Source: a halophilic archaeon (GTDB lineage: Archaea; Halobacteriota; Halobacteria; Halobacteriales; Haladaptataceae). From it: a DNA stretch of 64,000 nucleotides. Below the pieces are notes generated by a model. The model ran no database searches. It was not told where the DNA came from and saw only the letters and a list, made by a program, of their open reading frames with translations. Every line of letters starts with the position of its first letter. Position 1 is the stretch's first letter. Both the position numbers and the translations under genes were made by a program. Positions 35,001 through 42,461 of the stretch are shown here, piece after piece. The stretch spans positions 310,001-374,000 of the forward strand of contig QNGA01000004.1 in the NCBI GenBank assembly GCA_003298465.1, read 5' to 3'.

Positions 35001-35194
35001 CCGTCGCCGTCCCGCCGAACCGCCGCGGCGTCGGCGACGTGAACGGCGACGCCGACGAGCGCTCGCCCGGCTGGTCCGCCCGGAGTGACAACCCCTTTCA
35101 CTCGCGCTCTCCACTGGTCGACCATGCTCTACGACGAGATATCGGAGCCGGGGGAGTTGACGCCCGAGGAACTGCGGGAGCAGTACGAGGCTGA
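32033..35194 (+). CDS. Large secreted/surface protein of the secretion operon (DUF7286-like)
   Basis: 1053 residues from GTG 32033, which overlaps the previous stop as GTGA. A start helix RVPFALVGVLLLVGSATLSA (about 9-28) probably anchors it; the rest is hydrophilic, rich in Arg and with many N-x-S/T sites (NTSTG, NASAP, NATERT, NGTAD). No catalytic motif is visible. It is the largest gene of the operon and may be a tip or shaft component. The C-terminal 24 codons run out of phase across the start of the next gene (71 bp shared), which is odd. Confidence 0.78.
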   Translation: MRLADDTRARVPFALVGVLLLVGSATLSATIVSRPPPTVDRDADEAVERAVASSRTALRDAVQRAGRDAAARPVVEPANTSTGRVLNASAPFRDYLRLRIYVAARRELRTVATRVGDARASVTLSPTPNASALRRAKRDVTVEPVGAPTESGLRVRVENLSVRVERGGREVARESRTVTLTVATSALALHRRVARFERRLSRGPLKPGLGRRLTARLYPVVWARGYAQHGGAPIENVLANRHVELVTNGALLGEQRAAFGHSDPAGRSALRRATARVGLTDLLAPIERRGGPWVDYLLEWTARRAPTGLPGVGGGARSPETTTTVAVNGTADRALYDFIGGRSDDELDAALADAYGARARLVASVRLVRRESKPAPDRPGKNWSLANATERTRVSVTTASAESPEAPAGWHLLWDSGRRVVRRHAVVRTWRNGDRTRRTVARWQEVVDVALGVAGDHRSGTPAPPRPVASVHERGGPFGGPNLADVEAAAVSKLVERRGGADRLARRATRRAPDTRPVMVQGERPDGLRDRTYRDLASLRDRVRNVSVSMPRGRLAGRANPAAKLAKRLRERRSELLGAPSRYDHAAERARFAARAAYLDRVLARLDERADRSETARRRLGDVVDDATGVSLGRIQRILQARRSVDAPERRQVSAAGPGSAVDLDVTGAPPYLTLAAVDHRRVPAVPPGKSVHPMAARNVNVFTVPYGDAADAVVGGIPGGRGESRVDVRTAALTLRAANRTLASASNATLRTRRNELRSSLASSLDGVERRVRSRLRRTTLGVPGLDAETVRRGVARGLARWKTTDERAMAVVNGSAARAITTALATERGGSWSAVERGRVRLATRIALYDARRNVSRPKQESVNGTLSQTRSVVRAELKRVAGTAVDDLSEYAQKRRFDEVISDVPAGLPVAPVPGYWYATINVWQVEVRGGYERFVVRAPNGTPDVPGGTTYVREAGTVRVDVDGDGQRETVGRTTPVSFRTWTTVAVAVPPNRRGVGDVNGDADERSPGWSARSDNPFHSRSPLVDHALRRDIGAGGVDARGTAGAVRG

Positions 35195-35555
35195 ACTCGC
35201 CGAAACCGTCGAGACGGTGGGCGTCGACGCCGTCGTCGAACGGACGGGCGTGGACCGAGAGGTCGTCACCGGACTCGCGGACGGCGCCGCTCCCGAGTTG
35301 ACCGTCGAGGACGCCGCCGCCATCCTGGCGACCGCCGAGGACGCGCCGGCGAAGGACGCCATCGTCGCGGAGGTGCGCGACCACCTGCTGATGGGGATGA
35401 CGACGGCGGTCCTGGACGTGGATTCGCTCGCCGCGGAACTCGACGAGGACGTCGAGGCGCGGACGGTCCAGCAGATGGTGGAAGGCCGCCGCGAGATGAC
35501 GCTGGCGGAGTACGCCCGAATCCATCACGCCATCGCCGAGCAGAACGCCGCGTAG
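35124..35555 (+). CDS. DUF5791-like protein
   Basis: 143 residues. All-helical prediction: GELTPEELREQYEAELAETV, GVDAVVERTGVDREVVTGLADG, LTVEDAAAILA, and the end AEYARIHHAIAEQ. The middle resembles a helix-turn-helix-like bundle seen in haloarchaeal DUF5791, whose role is unknown. The start lies inside the 3' end of the previous gene but its acidic, halophile-like composition shows it is the true frame from 35124. Confidence 0.86.
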   Translation: MLYDEISEPGELTPEELREQYEAELAETVETVGVDAVVERTGVDREVVTGLADGAAPELTVEDAAAILATAEDAPAKDAIVAEVRDHLLMGMTTAVLDVDSLAAELDEDVEARTVQQMVEGRREMTLAEYARIHHAIAEQNAA

Positions 35556-35594
35556 GACGACCGGCTTTTTCCGGAGGCGACCCCAAGAACGGCT

Positions 35595-36440
35595 ATGAAC
35601 GTCGCAATTCTGGGCTGTGGGTACGTCGGTCTCGAACTCGGACGGCAGCTCACTGCCGGCGGCCACCGCGTCGTCGGCGTCCGTCGCTCCGCGGAGGGGA
35701 TTCGCGCCATCAAGGACGCCGGCTTCGACGCGGTCCGGGCGGACGTGACGGAGTCGGACGACCTCGCCGCCGTTCCCGACGTCGACGCGGTGGTCTACGC
35801 GGCCAGCGCGGGCGGGCGCGACGTCGAGGCGGCGCGGGCCGCGTACGTCGACGGTCTCGGCACGGCGGTCGAGACGTTCGCGAATCGGGCGGACCCGCCG
35901 GACAGGTTCGTGTACACGTCGAGTACGGGCGTGTACGGCGACCGGGACGGCGCGTGGGTGGACGAGCGGACGCCCCTGGAGCCGACGACCGAGCGCGAGG
36001 AGGTGCTGGTCGAGGCGGAGCGCATTGCCCGCGAGGAGACGGGGGCGATGGACGGCACCGTCGCTCGGTTCGCCGGACTCTACGGCCCGGACCGCTACCG
36101 GATGGAACGGTATCTCGACGGGCCGGTGTCCGAGGGCTACCTGAACCTCGTCCACCGCGACGACGCCGCGGGGGCGGTCCGGTTCCTGCTGACGGAGGAT
36201 TACGCGCGTGACGACGTGGTGCTCGTCGTCGACGACGAACCGGTGAACCGACCGACGCTCGCCAGGTGGCTTGCAGACGAGTGCGGCGTCGAACGGTCCG
36301 AGGTGCGGTCCGCGGGACGGTCCGAGCGCGCGCGGACGAGCAAGCGCTGCTCGAACGAGAAGCTCCGTGAACTCGGATACGAGTTCGAATACCCGACGTT
36401 CCGCGAGGGGTATCGGCCGGCGATCGCGGAGCTCTGTTAG
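35595..36440 (+). CDS. NAD(P)-dependent epimerase / SDR (YeeZ-like)
   Basis: 281 residues. The glycine motif is ILGCGYVGLELG (residues 4-15), an extended-SDR start shared with YeeZ-like proteins. YTSSTGVYGD carries the catalytic Ser and Tyr region and GLYGPDRYRMERYL the family's substrate loop; LNLVHRDDAAGA matches the conserved HVDD block. The catalytic Lys of the Tyr-x3-Lys motif is not obvious (VYGDRDG), as in other YeeZ proteins. Substrate unknown. Confidence 0.88.
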   Translation: MNVAILGCGYVGLELGRQLTAGGHRVVGVRRSAEGIRAIKDAGFDAVRADVTESDDLAAVPDVDAVVYAASAGGRDVEAARAAYVDGLGTAVETFANRADPPDRFVYTSSTGVYGDRDGAWVDERTPLEPTTEREEVLVEAERIAREETGAMDGTVARFAGLYGPDRYRMERYLDGPVSEGYLNLVHRDDAAGAVRFLLTEDYARDDVVLVVDDEPVNRPTLARWLADECGVERSEVRSAGRSERARTSKRCSNEKLRELGYEFEYPTFREGYRPAIAELC

Positions 36441-36498
36441 CGTCTGACACCTGTAATCATCGGGAAAAATTCTTGTTTTCTCGTATCGTCCAGGGAAT

Positions 36499-37689
36499 AT
36501 GGAGTTTCCGGGCGGCGGGTCGGCACCGACTGCACGAAGCCTGGTCCGGGAGGTCGGGGCCTACAGCGCCACGAATCCGGTCCTCGTCGCCGTGGCGGTG
36601 CTCGGCGTCGTCGTGGTCGCCGTCTCGCTGTGGCTCGTCGTGCGGTGGATTCGCCGGCCGATGGGCGCCCGACTTCGACGGGCGCTGGCGAAACGCGACG
36701 AGATAGTCGTCCTGATGCATCCGAACCCCGACCCGGACGCGATGGCCTGCGCCGTCGGCGTCGCCCACCTCGCCGAAGCGGTCGACACGGACGCGACGCT
36801 GCAGTACTCCGGCCAGATACGCCACCAGGAGAACCGAGCGTTCCGGACCGTCCTCGACCTCGACCTCGAATCGGTCGACGACGTCACCGACCTCGCCGCG
36901 TCCACCATCGTACTCGTCGACCACAACACGCCCCGGGGTTTCGACGGGGCGGAGCGCATCGAACCGTACGCCGTCATCGACCACCATCCCGGTAACGGCA
37001 CCGGCGAGGTGTTCACCGACAAGCGAACGAGCTACGGCGCGTGCTCGACCATCGTCGCCGAGTACTTCCGCGACCTCGGCGCGGACCCCATCGGTCCCGA
37101 CGCCGTTCCGCCGGAGAACGACCTCGCACTCCCCTCGCTGGTCGCGACGGGTCTCATATACGGCATCCAATCGGACACGAAACACCTGACCAACGGTTGT
37201 TCGGAGGCGGAGTTCGACGCCAGCGCCTACCTCTACCGCGGCATCGACGAACATCGCCTCGACCGCATCGCCAACCCGCAGGTCAGCGCGGAGGTGCTGG
37301 AGGTGAAATCCCGCGCAATCACGGACCGGGAAGTGCGAGGCTCGTTCGCGGTCAGCAACGTCGGCGAACTGTCGAACGCCGACGCCATCCCGCAGGCCGC
37401 GGACGAACTCATGCAGCTCGAAGGCATCACGGCGGTCGTCGTCTACGGGCGGCGCGAGGACGCCCTCCACCTCTCGGGGCGTTCGCGCGACGACCGAGTT
37501 CACATGGGTCGGGCGCTCCAGGAAGCCGTCGACGGCATTCCGGGCGCGAACGCCGGCGGACACGCCCGGATGGGCGGCGGGCGGGTGCCGGTGGAGTCCG
37601 CCATCGTCGCCGGCGGTTCCGAGGTCGGCCTCTGGTCCGAACAGCAGTTCACCGACGACGTGTTCGACGCGCTCAACGGGAACGTCTGA
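36499..37689 (+). CDS. DHH family phosphoesterase with N-terminal membrane helix
   Basis: 396 residues. Helix LVAVAVLGVVVVAVSLWLVV (about 29-48) anchors it in the membrane. The DHH domain is intact: LMHPNPDPDAMACA, LVDHNTP and VIDHHPGNG, and the DHHA1 domain has GGHARMGGG. It hydrolyses phosphodiesters of short oligonucleotides or cyclic dinucleotides with Mn; a c-di-AMP or nanoRNA substrate is possible but unproven. It is the active counterpart of the degenerate paralogue at the window's left end. Confidence 0.92.
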   Translation: MEFPGGGSAPTARSLVREVGAYSATNPVLVAVAVLGVVVVAVSLWLVVRWIRRPMGARLRRALAKRDEIVVLMHPNPDPDAMACAVGVAHLAEAVDTDATLQYSGQIRHQENRAFRTVLDLDLESVDDVTDLAASTIVLVDHNTPRGFDGAERIEPYAVIDHHPGNGTGEVFTDKRTSYGACSTIVAEYFRDLGADPIGPDAVPPENDLALPSLVATGLIYGIQSDTKHLTNGCSEAEFDASAYLYRGIDEHRLDRIANPQVSAEVLEVKSRAITDREVRGSFAVSNVGELSNADAIPQAADELMQLEGITAVVVYGRREDALHLSGRSRDDRVHMGRALQEAVDGIPGANAGGHARMGGGRVPVESAIVAGGSEVGLWSEQQFTDDVFDALNGNV

Positions 37690-37811
37690 GTCGGCGGCGC
37701 TTCGACGCCCGCCACGCGTACGGCGGTGGCTCGCACGACCGACCCGGACGGTTTCGCCGCGACGTCGCCGCCGGACCACGCGTTTATGTCGAACGACCGC
37801 CAAGCGTGCGT

Positions 37812-38627
37812 ATGGGTCTCTCGCTCGACGCGACGCAACTCGACCGCTACTCCCGGCACATCATCATGGACGAGGTGGGCACCGACGGTCAGGCCGCGCT
37901 GCTGGACGCGTCGGTGCTGGTCGTCGGCGCCGGCGGTCTCGGCTCGCCGGCCATCCAGTACCTCGCCGCCGCGGGCGTCGGGACGCTCGGCGTCGCCGAC
38001 GACGACGTCGTCGAGCGGAGCAATCTCCAGCGCCAGGTCGTCCACGGCGACGACGACGTCGGCCGGCCGAAGGTCGACAGCGCCGCCGAGTTCGTCGCCG
38101 ACCTGAACCCCGACGTGACCGTCGAGCGCCACCGGACGCGGGTCGAACCGGGGAACGTCGAGGAACTCGTCGACGGGTACGACTTCGTGGTGGACGCCAC
38201 GGACAACTTCCGGACGCGCTACCTCGTCAACGACGCCTGCACGCTCGCGGACGTCCCCTTCTCGCACGGAGCCATCTACAAGTTCGAGGGGCAGGTCACC
38301 ACCGTCACGCCCGGCGGTCCCTGCTACCGCTGTCTGTTCCCCGAAGCGCCCCCGGAGGGGATGGTCGCCGACTGCGCGAGCACGGGCGTCCTCGGCGTCC
38401 TCCCCGGGACCGTCGGCTGCGTGCAGGCCACCGAGGCGGTCAAGGCCGTCGTCGGCGTCGGCGACCTCCTCGAAGGGCGGATGCTGTTCTACGACGCGAT
38501 GGCCATGGGCTTCGAGGAGGTGGAGTACCGGCAGAATCCGGACTGCCCGGTCTGCGGCGAGGACCCAATCGACTCCGTCGCCGACGTGGACTACGCCGAC
38601 GACTCCTGTGCGGTGAACGCGGACTGA
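37812..38627 (+). CDS. ubaA: E1-like SAMP-activating enzyme UbaA (MoeB/ThiF family)
   Basis: 271 residues. It adenylates the C-terminus of ubiquitin-like proteins for protein tagging, tRNA thiolation and molybdopterin synthesis. The ThiF nucleotide loop VVGAGGLGSPAIQYLAAAG, the YSRHI start, DNFRTRYLVND, the active-site Cys region VADCASTGVLGVLPG, and the zinc ligands CYRC and CPVCG are all present. No rhodanese domain is attached, as in other haloarchaeal UbaA. Convergent with a MoaD-like gene 53 bp away. ATG 37812 is preferred (MGLSLDATQLDRYSRH). Confidence 0.94.
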   Translation: MGLSLDATQLDRYSRHIIMDEVGTDGQAALLDASVLVVGAGGLGSPAIQYLAAAGVGTLGVADDDVVERSNLQRQVVHGDDDVGRPKVDSAAEFVADLNPDVTVERHRTRVEPGNVEELVDGYDFVVDATDNFRTRYLVNDACTLADVPFSHGAIYKFEGQVTTVTPGGPCYRCLFPEAPPEGMVADCASTGVLGVLPGTVGCVQATEAVKAVVGVGDLLEGRMLFYDAMAMGFEEVEYRQNPDCPVCGEDPIDSVADVDYADDSCAVNAD

Positions 38628-38680
38628 CCGTCGGCGCGCCGTCGCGGTACGCGCGAGGCGGTCGGAATCCCCGACGGTCG

Positions 38681-39088
38681 TCAGCAGCAGAAGATGAACG
38701 GGTACATGAGCGCGACGCGGTCGCCGTCGCGCAGTTCGGTGTCCAGTCCGTCAAGGTGCTCGTTGAACCGGCCGTCGACCGTCACGCGGGCGTACGCGCG
38801 GGTCTGTTCGCCCTCGGGGTTCTTCCGCCACGTCCCAGGGAGGTCGCTCACCGCGGCCCAGCCGCGGGTCGTCGCGTCCGCCTCCGTCTCGGCGATGACG
38901 AGGTCGGCGACGTCGTACTCCGCGAAGAAGGCGTCGAGGAACTCCCCGAGCGTCGAGCCCTCGAAGCCGAACTCCAGGCGGGACTCGCCGATGGCGGTCC
39001 TGACGTGACCCGTACAGCGCACCGTCACGGTCGTCGCCGTTTCGTCGCCCCGGTCGTCAGCGGCAGCGACGGTCGTGCCGTCGTTCAT
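38681..39088 (-). CDS. MoaD/ThiS-like beta-grasp protein ending in Cys-Cys
   Basis: 135 residues. The MoaD-like core runs from TVTVRCTGHVRTAIG through LGEFLDAFFAEYDV to VTVDGRFNEHLDGLDTELRDGDRVALMYPF, which is the N-G-DGD-V pattern of ubiquitin-like sulfur carriers. Normal SAMP/MoaD proteins end in Gly-Gly, whereas this one ends FIFCC. It cannot be conjugated or thiocarboxylated in the usual way, but the Cys pair might carry sulfur or metal. ATG 39088 follows the family start better than the longer frame. Convergent with ubaA. Confidence 0.82.
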   Translation of the reverse strand: MNDGTTVAAADDRGDETATTVTVRCTGHVRTAIGESRLEFGFEGSTLGEFLDAFFAEYDVADLVIAETEADATTRGWAAVSDLPGTWRKNPEGEQTRAYARVTVDGRFNEHLDGLDTELRDGDRVALMYPFIFCC

Positions 39089-39211
39089 GCGACCCGGTAC
39101 GTGTCGACGGCACCTACCTCGACCGCCGAACACGTTCGGCCGTTCTCAGTCGTCGGGAACCGGAGCCATCGTCTTTTGTACGGCCCCGGAAGTCGAGAAC
39201 GAGTGATACAG

Positions 39212-39730
39212 ATGCGATCAGATCGACGCACGTACCTGAAGAGCCTCGGTATCGCGGCGACGAGCACGAGCCTGCTGGCCGGCTGTCTCGGGGGCCAGAC
39301 GGACGGCGACGGCGGTGACGGCGGCGGAACGACCACCGATGGCGGTGAGGGCGCAACGACCACCGACGGCGGCGACCAGTCATCGTCGTCGTTCGGCGGC
39401 TGGTTCGACGGCGTGTCCAACTTCGACGGCGTAACCGACGAAACGGGCTCGAAGAAGGTGACGGTGAAGGTCGGGGCCAAAGGTAACAACGGTAACAACG
39501 CCTTCTCTCCGGCGGCGGTGAAAGTCTCGAAGGGCACCACGGTCGTCTGGAAGTGGACCGGTAAGGGCAGCATGCACAACGTCGTGGCGAAGAACGGCGA
39601 CTTCGAGAGCGACATGATGTCCGAGAAGGGCGCGACGTTCGAACGGACCTTCGACGGCGCGGGAACGTACAAGTACTACTGCAACCCCCACAAGGCGATG
39701 GGGATGAAAGGCGCAATCGTCGTCGAGTGA
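39212..39730 (+). CDS. Halocyanin (blue copper lipoprotein)
   Basis: 172 residues. Tat-type start DRRTYLKSLG then lipobox LLAGCLGG with Cys 25, so it is a membrane-attached lipoprotein on the outside. A Gly/Asp/Thr-rich linker (about 28-60) leads to a plastocyanin domain. The copper ligands are visible: His in SMHNVV, then Cys, His and Met in YYCNPHKAMGM. It carries electrons from the bc complex to terminal oxidases. Single gene, divergent from the MoaD-like gene. Confidence 0.94.
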   Translation: MRSDRRTYLKSLGIAATSTSLLAGCLGGQTDGDGGDGGGTTTDGGEGATTTDGGDQSSSSFGGWFDGVSNFDGVTDETGSKKVTVKVGAKGNNGNNAFSPAAVKVSKGTTVVWKWTGKGSMHNVVAKNGDFESDMMSEKGATFERTFDGAGTYKYYCNPHKAMGMKGAIVVE

Positions 39731-39866
39731 GACGACCGACGGGGTGGCGGGCAAGTCGGTCGGTTCACCCGTCGGACCTCGCCCGGGGGCGGCCCGCGCA
39801 CGGACGGGAGACGAGCGACGCCGAATCAGGGCGAGACGCACCGTCGAAACGGCCGAGGAGCGGCCT

Positions 39867-39923
39867 CGTTCTCACGGGGTGGGAACGATTCCGGCGTCGT
39901 GAGAACGACTCTCTCCTTATATG
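39867..39923 (+). promoter_or_regulatory. Inverted-repeat operator and TATA box of the doxX gene
   Basis: CGTTCTCACG (39867-39876) and CGTGAGAACG (39898-39907) are perfect 10-bp arms with a 21-bp spacer, centres 31 bp apart (about three helical turns). The spacer holds a third variant, GTGGGAACGATT (39879-39890), in direct orientation to the right arm. The right arm ends 8 bp before the TATA-like CTTATATG (39916-39923), an operator position. The doxX ATG is 40 bp further, so this mRNA has a short leader. No other element is seen in 39731-39962. Confidence 0.7.
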
Positions 39924-39962
39924 CGGTCTTCCGTCCAAGATGTACCTGTAAGGTGACCGACG

Positions 39963-40529
39963 ATGGCAACTAACGAATTCGAGACCGGAGCGAACACGTT
40001 CGAGAGCAAACTGGGCGGCCTGACGGTCCGCGGCCGGGCACACAGCCTGAGCGCGTGGTTCGTCCTCGCGCTCCGCCTCATGATGGGCTACGCGTTCCTC
40101 CACTCGGGGTGGACGAAGATCGCGGCGGCCGAGCCGTTCGACGCGGCGGGCTACCTGACCAACGTCCCGGCGGCCAGCCCCGCGACCGGCCCGTTCCACT
40201 GGATGGGCACGACGCCCTGGTTCGTGGACTTCGTGAACGTCGCGGTCCCGTGGGGCGAGTTCCTCATCGGACTGGGCCTGCTCGTGGGCGCGTTCGTCCG
40301 CCTCGCGGCGTTCTTCGGCGCGTTCATGATGCTCACGTTCTACCTGGGGAACTGGAGCGTCGAACACGGGTTCATCAACGGCGACTTCGCCTACATGCTC
40401 GTGTTCCTCGCCGTCGCGGCGTTCGGCGCTGGCCACATCCTCGGACTGGACAGCGTCATCGAGGAGTACGAGGTCGACGGCGAAACCCTGGTCGAGCGCT
40501 ACCCGGCGCTGCGGTACGTGCTCGGATGA
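39963..40529 (+). CDS. DoxX family membrane protein
   Basis: 188 residues. Four helices: FVLALRLMMGYAFLHSG (about 33-49), the segment around WGEFLIGLGLLVGAFVRL, LAAFFGAFMMLTFYL and YMLVFLAVAAFGAGHILG. The GYAFLHSGWTKI motif is typical of DoxX/DoxD proteins, which act in thiosulfate:quinone or redox systems and detoxification. The promoter has a clear operator, so it is probably regulated by stress or redox; this is inference. Confidence 0.9.
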   Translation: MATNEFETGANTFESKLGGLTVRGRAHSLSAWFVLALRLMMGYAFLHSGWTKIAAAEPFDAAGYLTNVPAASPATGPFHWMGTTPWFVDFVNVAVPWGEFLIGLGLLVGAFVRLAAFFGAFMMLTFYLGNWSVEHGFINGDFAYMLVFLAVAAFGAGHILGLDSVIEEYEVDGETLVERYPALRYVLG

Positions 40530-40666
40530 GCGCGGCCCGCCCCCTCGCCAACTGATTTTCGCGGTGCCGGCGTGCAACGGAGCGTTCTCCTCCCCGCGTG
40601 ACGAGAAGCCGTCGCTTCGCCGCGTCGTCAGGAGTTCTATTATCGTCGACCGTGTAGGTTCGTACC

Positions 40667-41209
40667 ATGGGCGACCCGCCGGGCAGGGAGACGCGACCAG
40701 CGCGGAGCGCCCGCCGTAGCTCCTGGTACGGCCTCGGGAAGACGACGACCGTCGAGAAGGACGGCGTCGGCCGCTTCATCGACGACCTGGTGTACGCGTT
40801 CGCCGACGTCTCGCTCGCCGGCCTCCCGGTGCTCTGGCACGTCGCGACGACGGCGACCAACAGGTACGCGGGCGTCAAGACCGCCGCCCTCGTCGCCTGG
40901 ACGACGATGGTCGTCGGTGCCGCCGCGATTCGCGGCGGCTGGGTCACCCCGCTCGGCACCTCGGTCCCCGGCTGGGTGTCGGTGACTCCGCTCCTGGTCG
41001 TCTTCCGCGTCTTCTACTTCGGCGTCGCGCTGGCGGTGGCCGCCTACGGCGGCGGCGCGCTCGCCGTGGAGTTCGCCCTCCCGCTGGAGTCGGTGACGTT
41101 CGCGGCGACCGTCGCGGCGCTCGCCGTGGGCGCGTTTCCGCGGTTCGCCGAGGAGTACTACCGGGTCGCGTCGGCGTACGTCGACGCCTGGAAGGCGAGG
41201 CCCCGATAG
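40667..41209 (+). CDS. Conserved haloarchaeal membrane protein
   Basis: 180 residues. A basic N-terminus (ETRPARSARRSSWYG) is followed by amphipathic GRFIDDLVYAFADV, then three hydrophobic segments beginning with VKTAALVAWTTMVVGAAA, VTPLLVVFRVFYFGVALAV, and VTFAATVAALAVGAF. CTATTATC (about 40636-40643) lies some 28 bp before ATG 40667, fitting leaderless expression. No function recognised. Confidence 0.75.
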   Translation: MGDPPGRETRPARSARRSSWYGLGKTTTVEKDGVGRFIDDLVYAFADVSLAGLPVLWHVATTATNRYAGVKTAALVAWTTMVVGAAAIRGGWVTPLGTSVPGWVSVTPLLVVFRVFYFGVALAVAAYGGGALAVEFALPLESVTFAATVAALAVGAFPRFAEEYYRVASAYVDAWKARPR

Positions 41210-41314
41210 CGACCCCACCGGACCGGGACCGACCGCCGCCGAAACGCCCGGGACGCGGGACCGTCGCTCGACGAATCCGGAGTTTACATGCCCGTCCGAC
41301 CGCAACGCCCAGGC

Positions 41315-42412
41315 ATGAGAACCGCATCGATACGGAGACCACTTCTCTCCGCGCTCGGCGGGCTGACGGCCCTCTCCGGCGTCGCCGCGGCCCACGGCGG
41401 CGGTCACCCCCAACCGTACCCCCAGTGGCTCGCACTGGCCGTGCTGGTCGCGGGGGTCGTCGTCGTCGCCGGCAGCGTCTTCCTCGGTCGACGCGACGTG
41501 CCGCGAAGCACCGCGCTCGGCGGCGTCTTCGTCGGTCTCGTCGTCGCCGCCGCGGGCGCGGTCGGCCTCGTCCAGCTGTCGCCGGTCGAGACGCTGCGGG
41601 CCGCCCAGATGCCCATCGCTCGCGCGTGGTACGGCCCGCTGACGCTCGCCGTCGGCGTCGGTATCGCGCTCGTCAGCCTCGTCGCCGGTCGGCTGAAGTA
41701 CCCCGACCGCCCGCGGTTCGCCATGCTCGGCGTGCTGCTGGGGATGTGGGTCGCCTACCCCGTGCTCGGCAGTCGGACGAACCCTGCGGGCTACCTGCTC
41801 GTCGTCGCCCTGCCGCTGGCCGTGGGGTACGTCCTCTACCGGGACGCCCGCGAGCCCCTCGCGCGAGTCCTCCGCGACGCCGCGGCTCGCCGGTTCGGCG
41901 TCGGCACGGGCGTGCTCGCCGGCCTCTTCTTCATGTTCTCGATGGGGATGATCACCTTCGTCCCCGAACACGGCGTCAACATGCCGACCCACCGGTTCGT
42001 GACCGTCGCGCCGGTGGCGAACCCGCTCGTCTACTGGTCGGCGGTCGAGTTCTACTTCCCCTCCGTCCCGACCAGCGGCGTCGTCTCGCTCGGGATGGCG
42101 ATACAGGTCGGCGTCGTGGCGGTGCTCGTCGGTCTGAACGGGGCCGTCGTCGCTCGGCAGTGGCTCGCCGACGCGAGCGCCGGGACGACCGAGGCGACGA
42201 CGGGCACTGCCGCCGTCGCCGCGCCGAACGCCTGCTGTTGCTGCGGTCCCATCGTCTCGGAACTCGCGGTCGTCGCGGTCGGCCCGTCCGCCGCCGCGCC
42301 GCTGTACTGGCTGTTCGTCGACCTCGCCTCGCCCGTCGGCGCGCTCTTTTTCGTCGGCAGCGTCGCGCTGCTCGCGGGCAACCTCGCCTACTTCGGCATC
42401 GAGAGCGCGTAG
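41315..42412 (+). CDS. Polytopic membrane protein with Cys cluster
   Basis: 365 residues. A signal-like start (MRTASIRRPLLSALGG, ending VAAAHGGGHPQP) exposes a His/Gly-rich stretch that could bind metal. Eight or so membrane helices follow. Near residue 305 the sequence PNACCCCGP has four consecutive Cys in or next to the membrane. The loop MITFVPEHGVNMPTHRFV is His-rich and polar. Together these suggest copper or heme handling, but no family is recognised. ATG 41315 is chosen because AGTTTACATG (41281-41290) serves as TATA at leaderless distance. Confidence 0.78.
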   Translation: MRTASIRRPLLSALGGLTALSGVAAAHGGGHPQPYPQWLALAVLVAGVVVVAGSVFLGRRDVPRSTALGGVFVGLVVAAAGAVGLVQLSPVETLRAAQMPIARAWYGPLTLAVGVGIALVSLVAGRLKYPDRPRFAMLGVLLGMWVAYPVLGSRTNPAGYLLVVALPLAVGYVLYRDAREPLARVLRDAAARRFGVGTGVLAGLFFMFSMGMITFVPEHGVNMPTHRFVTVAPVANPLVYWSAVEFYFPSVPTSGVVSLGMAIQVGVVAVLVGLNGAVVARQWLADASAGTTEATTGTAAVAAPNACCCCGPIVSELAVVAVGPSAAAPLYWLFVDLASPVGALFFVGSVALLAGNLAYFGIESA

Positions 42413-42461
42413 CGACCCGTCTACGAGGGGCGGCGACCGATTCCGTCGCCCCGGACGCGAC

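Noticed and set aside
40582..40610. TTCTC/GAGAA pair resembling the doxX operator
   Set aside because: Only five or six matching bases per arm and not near a TATA box at the same spacing.
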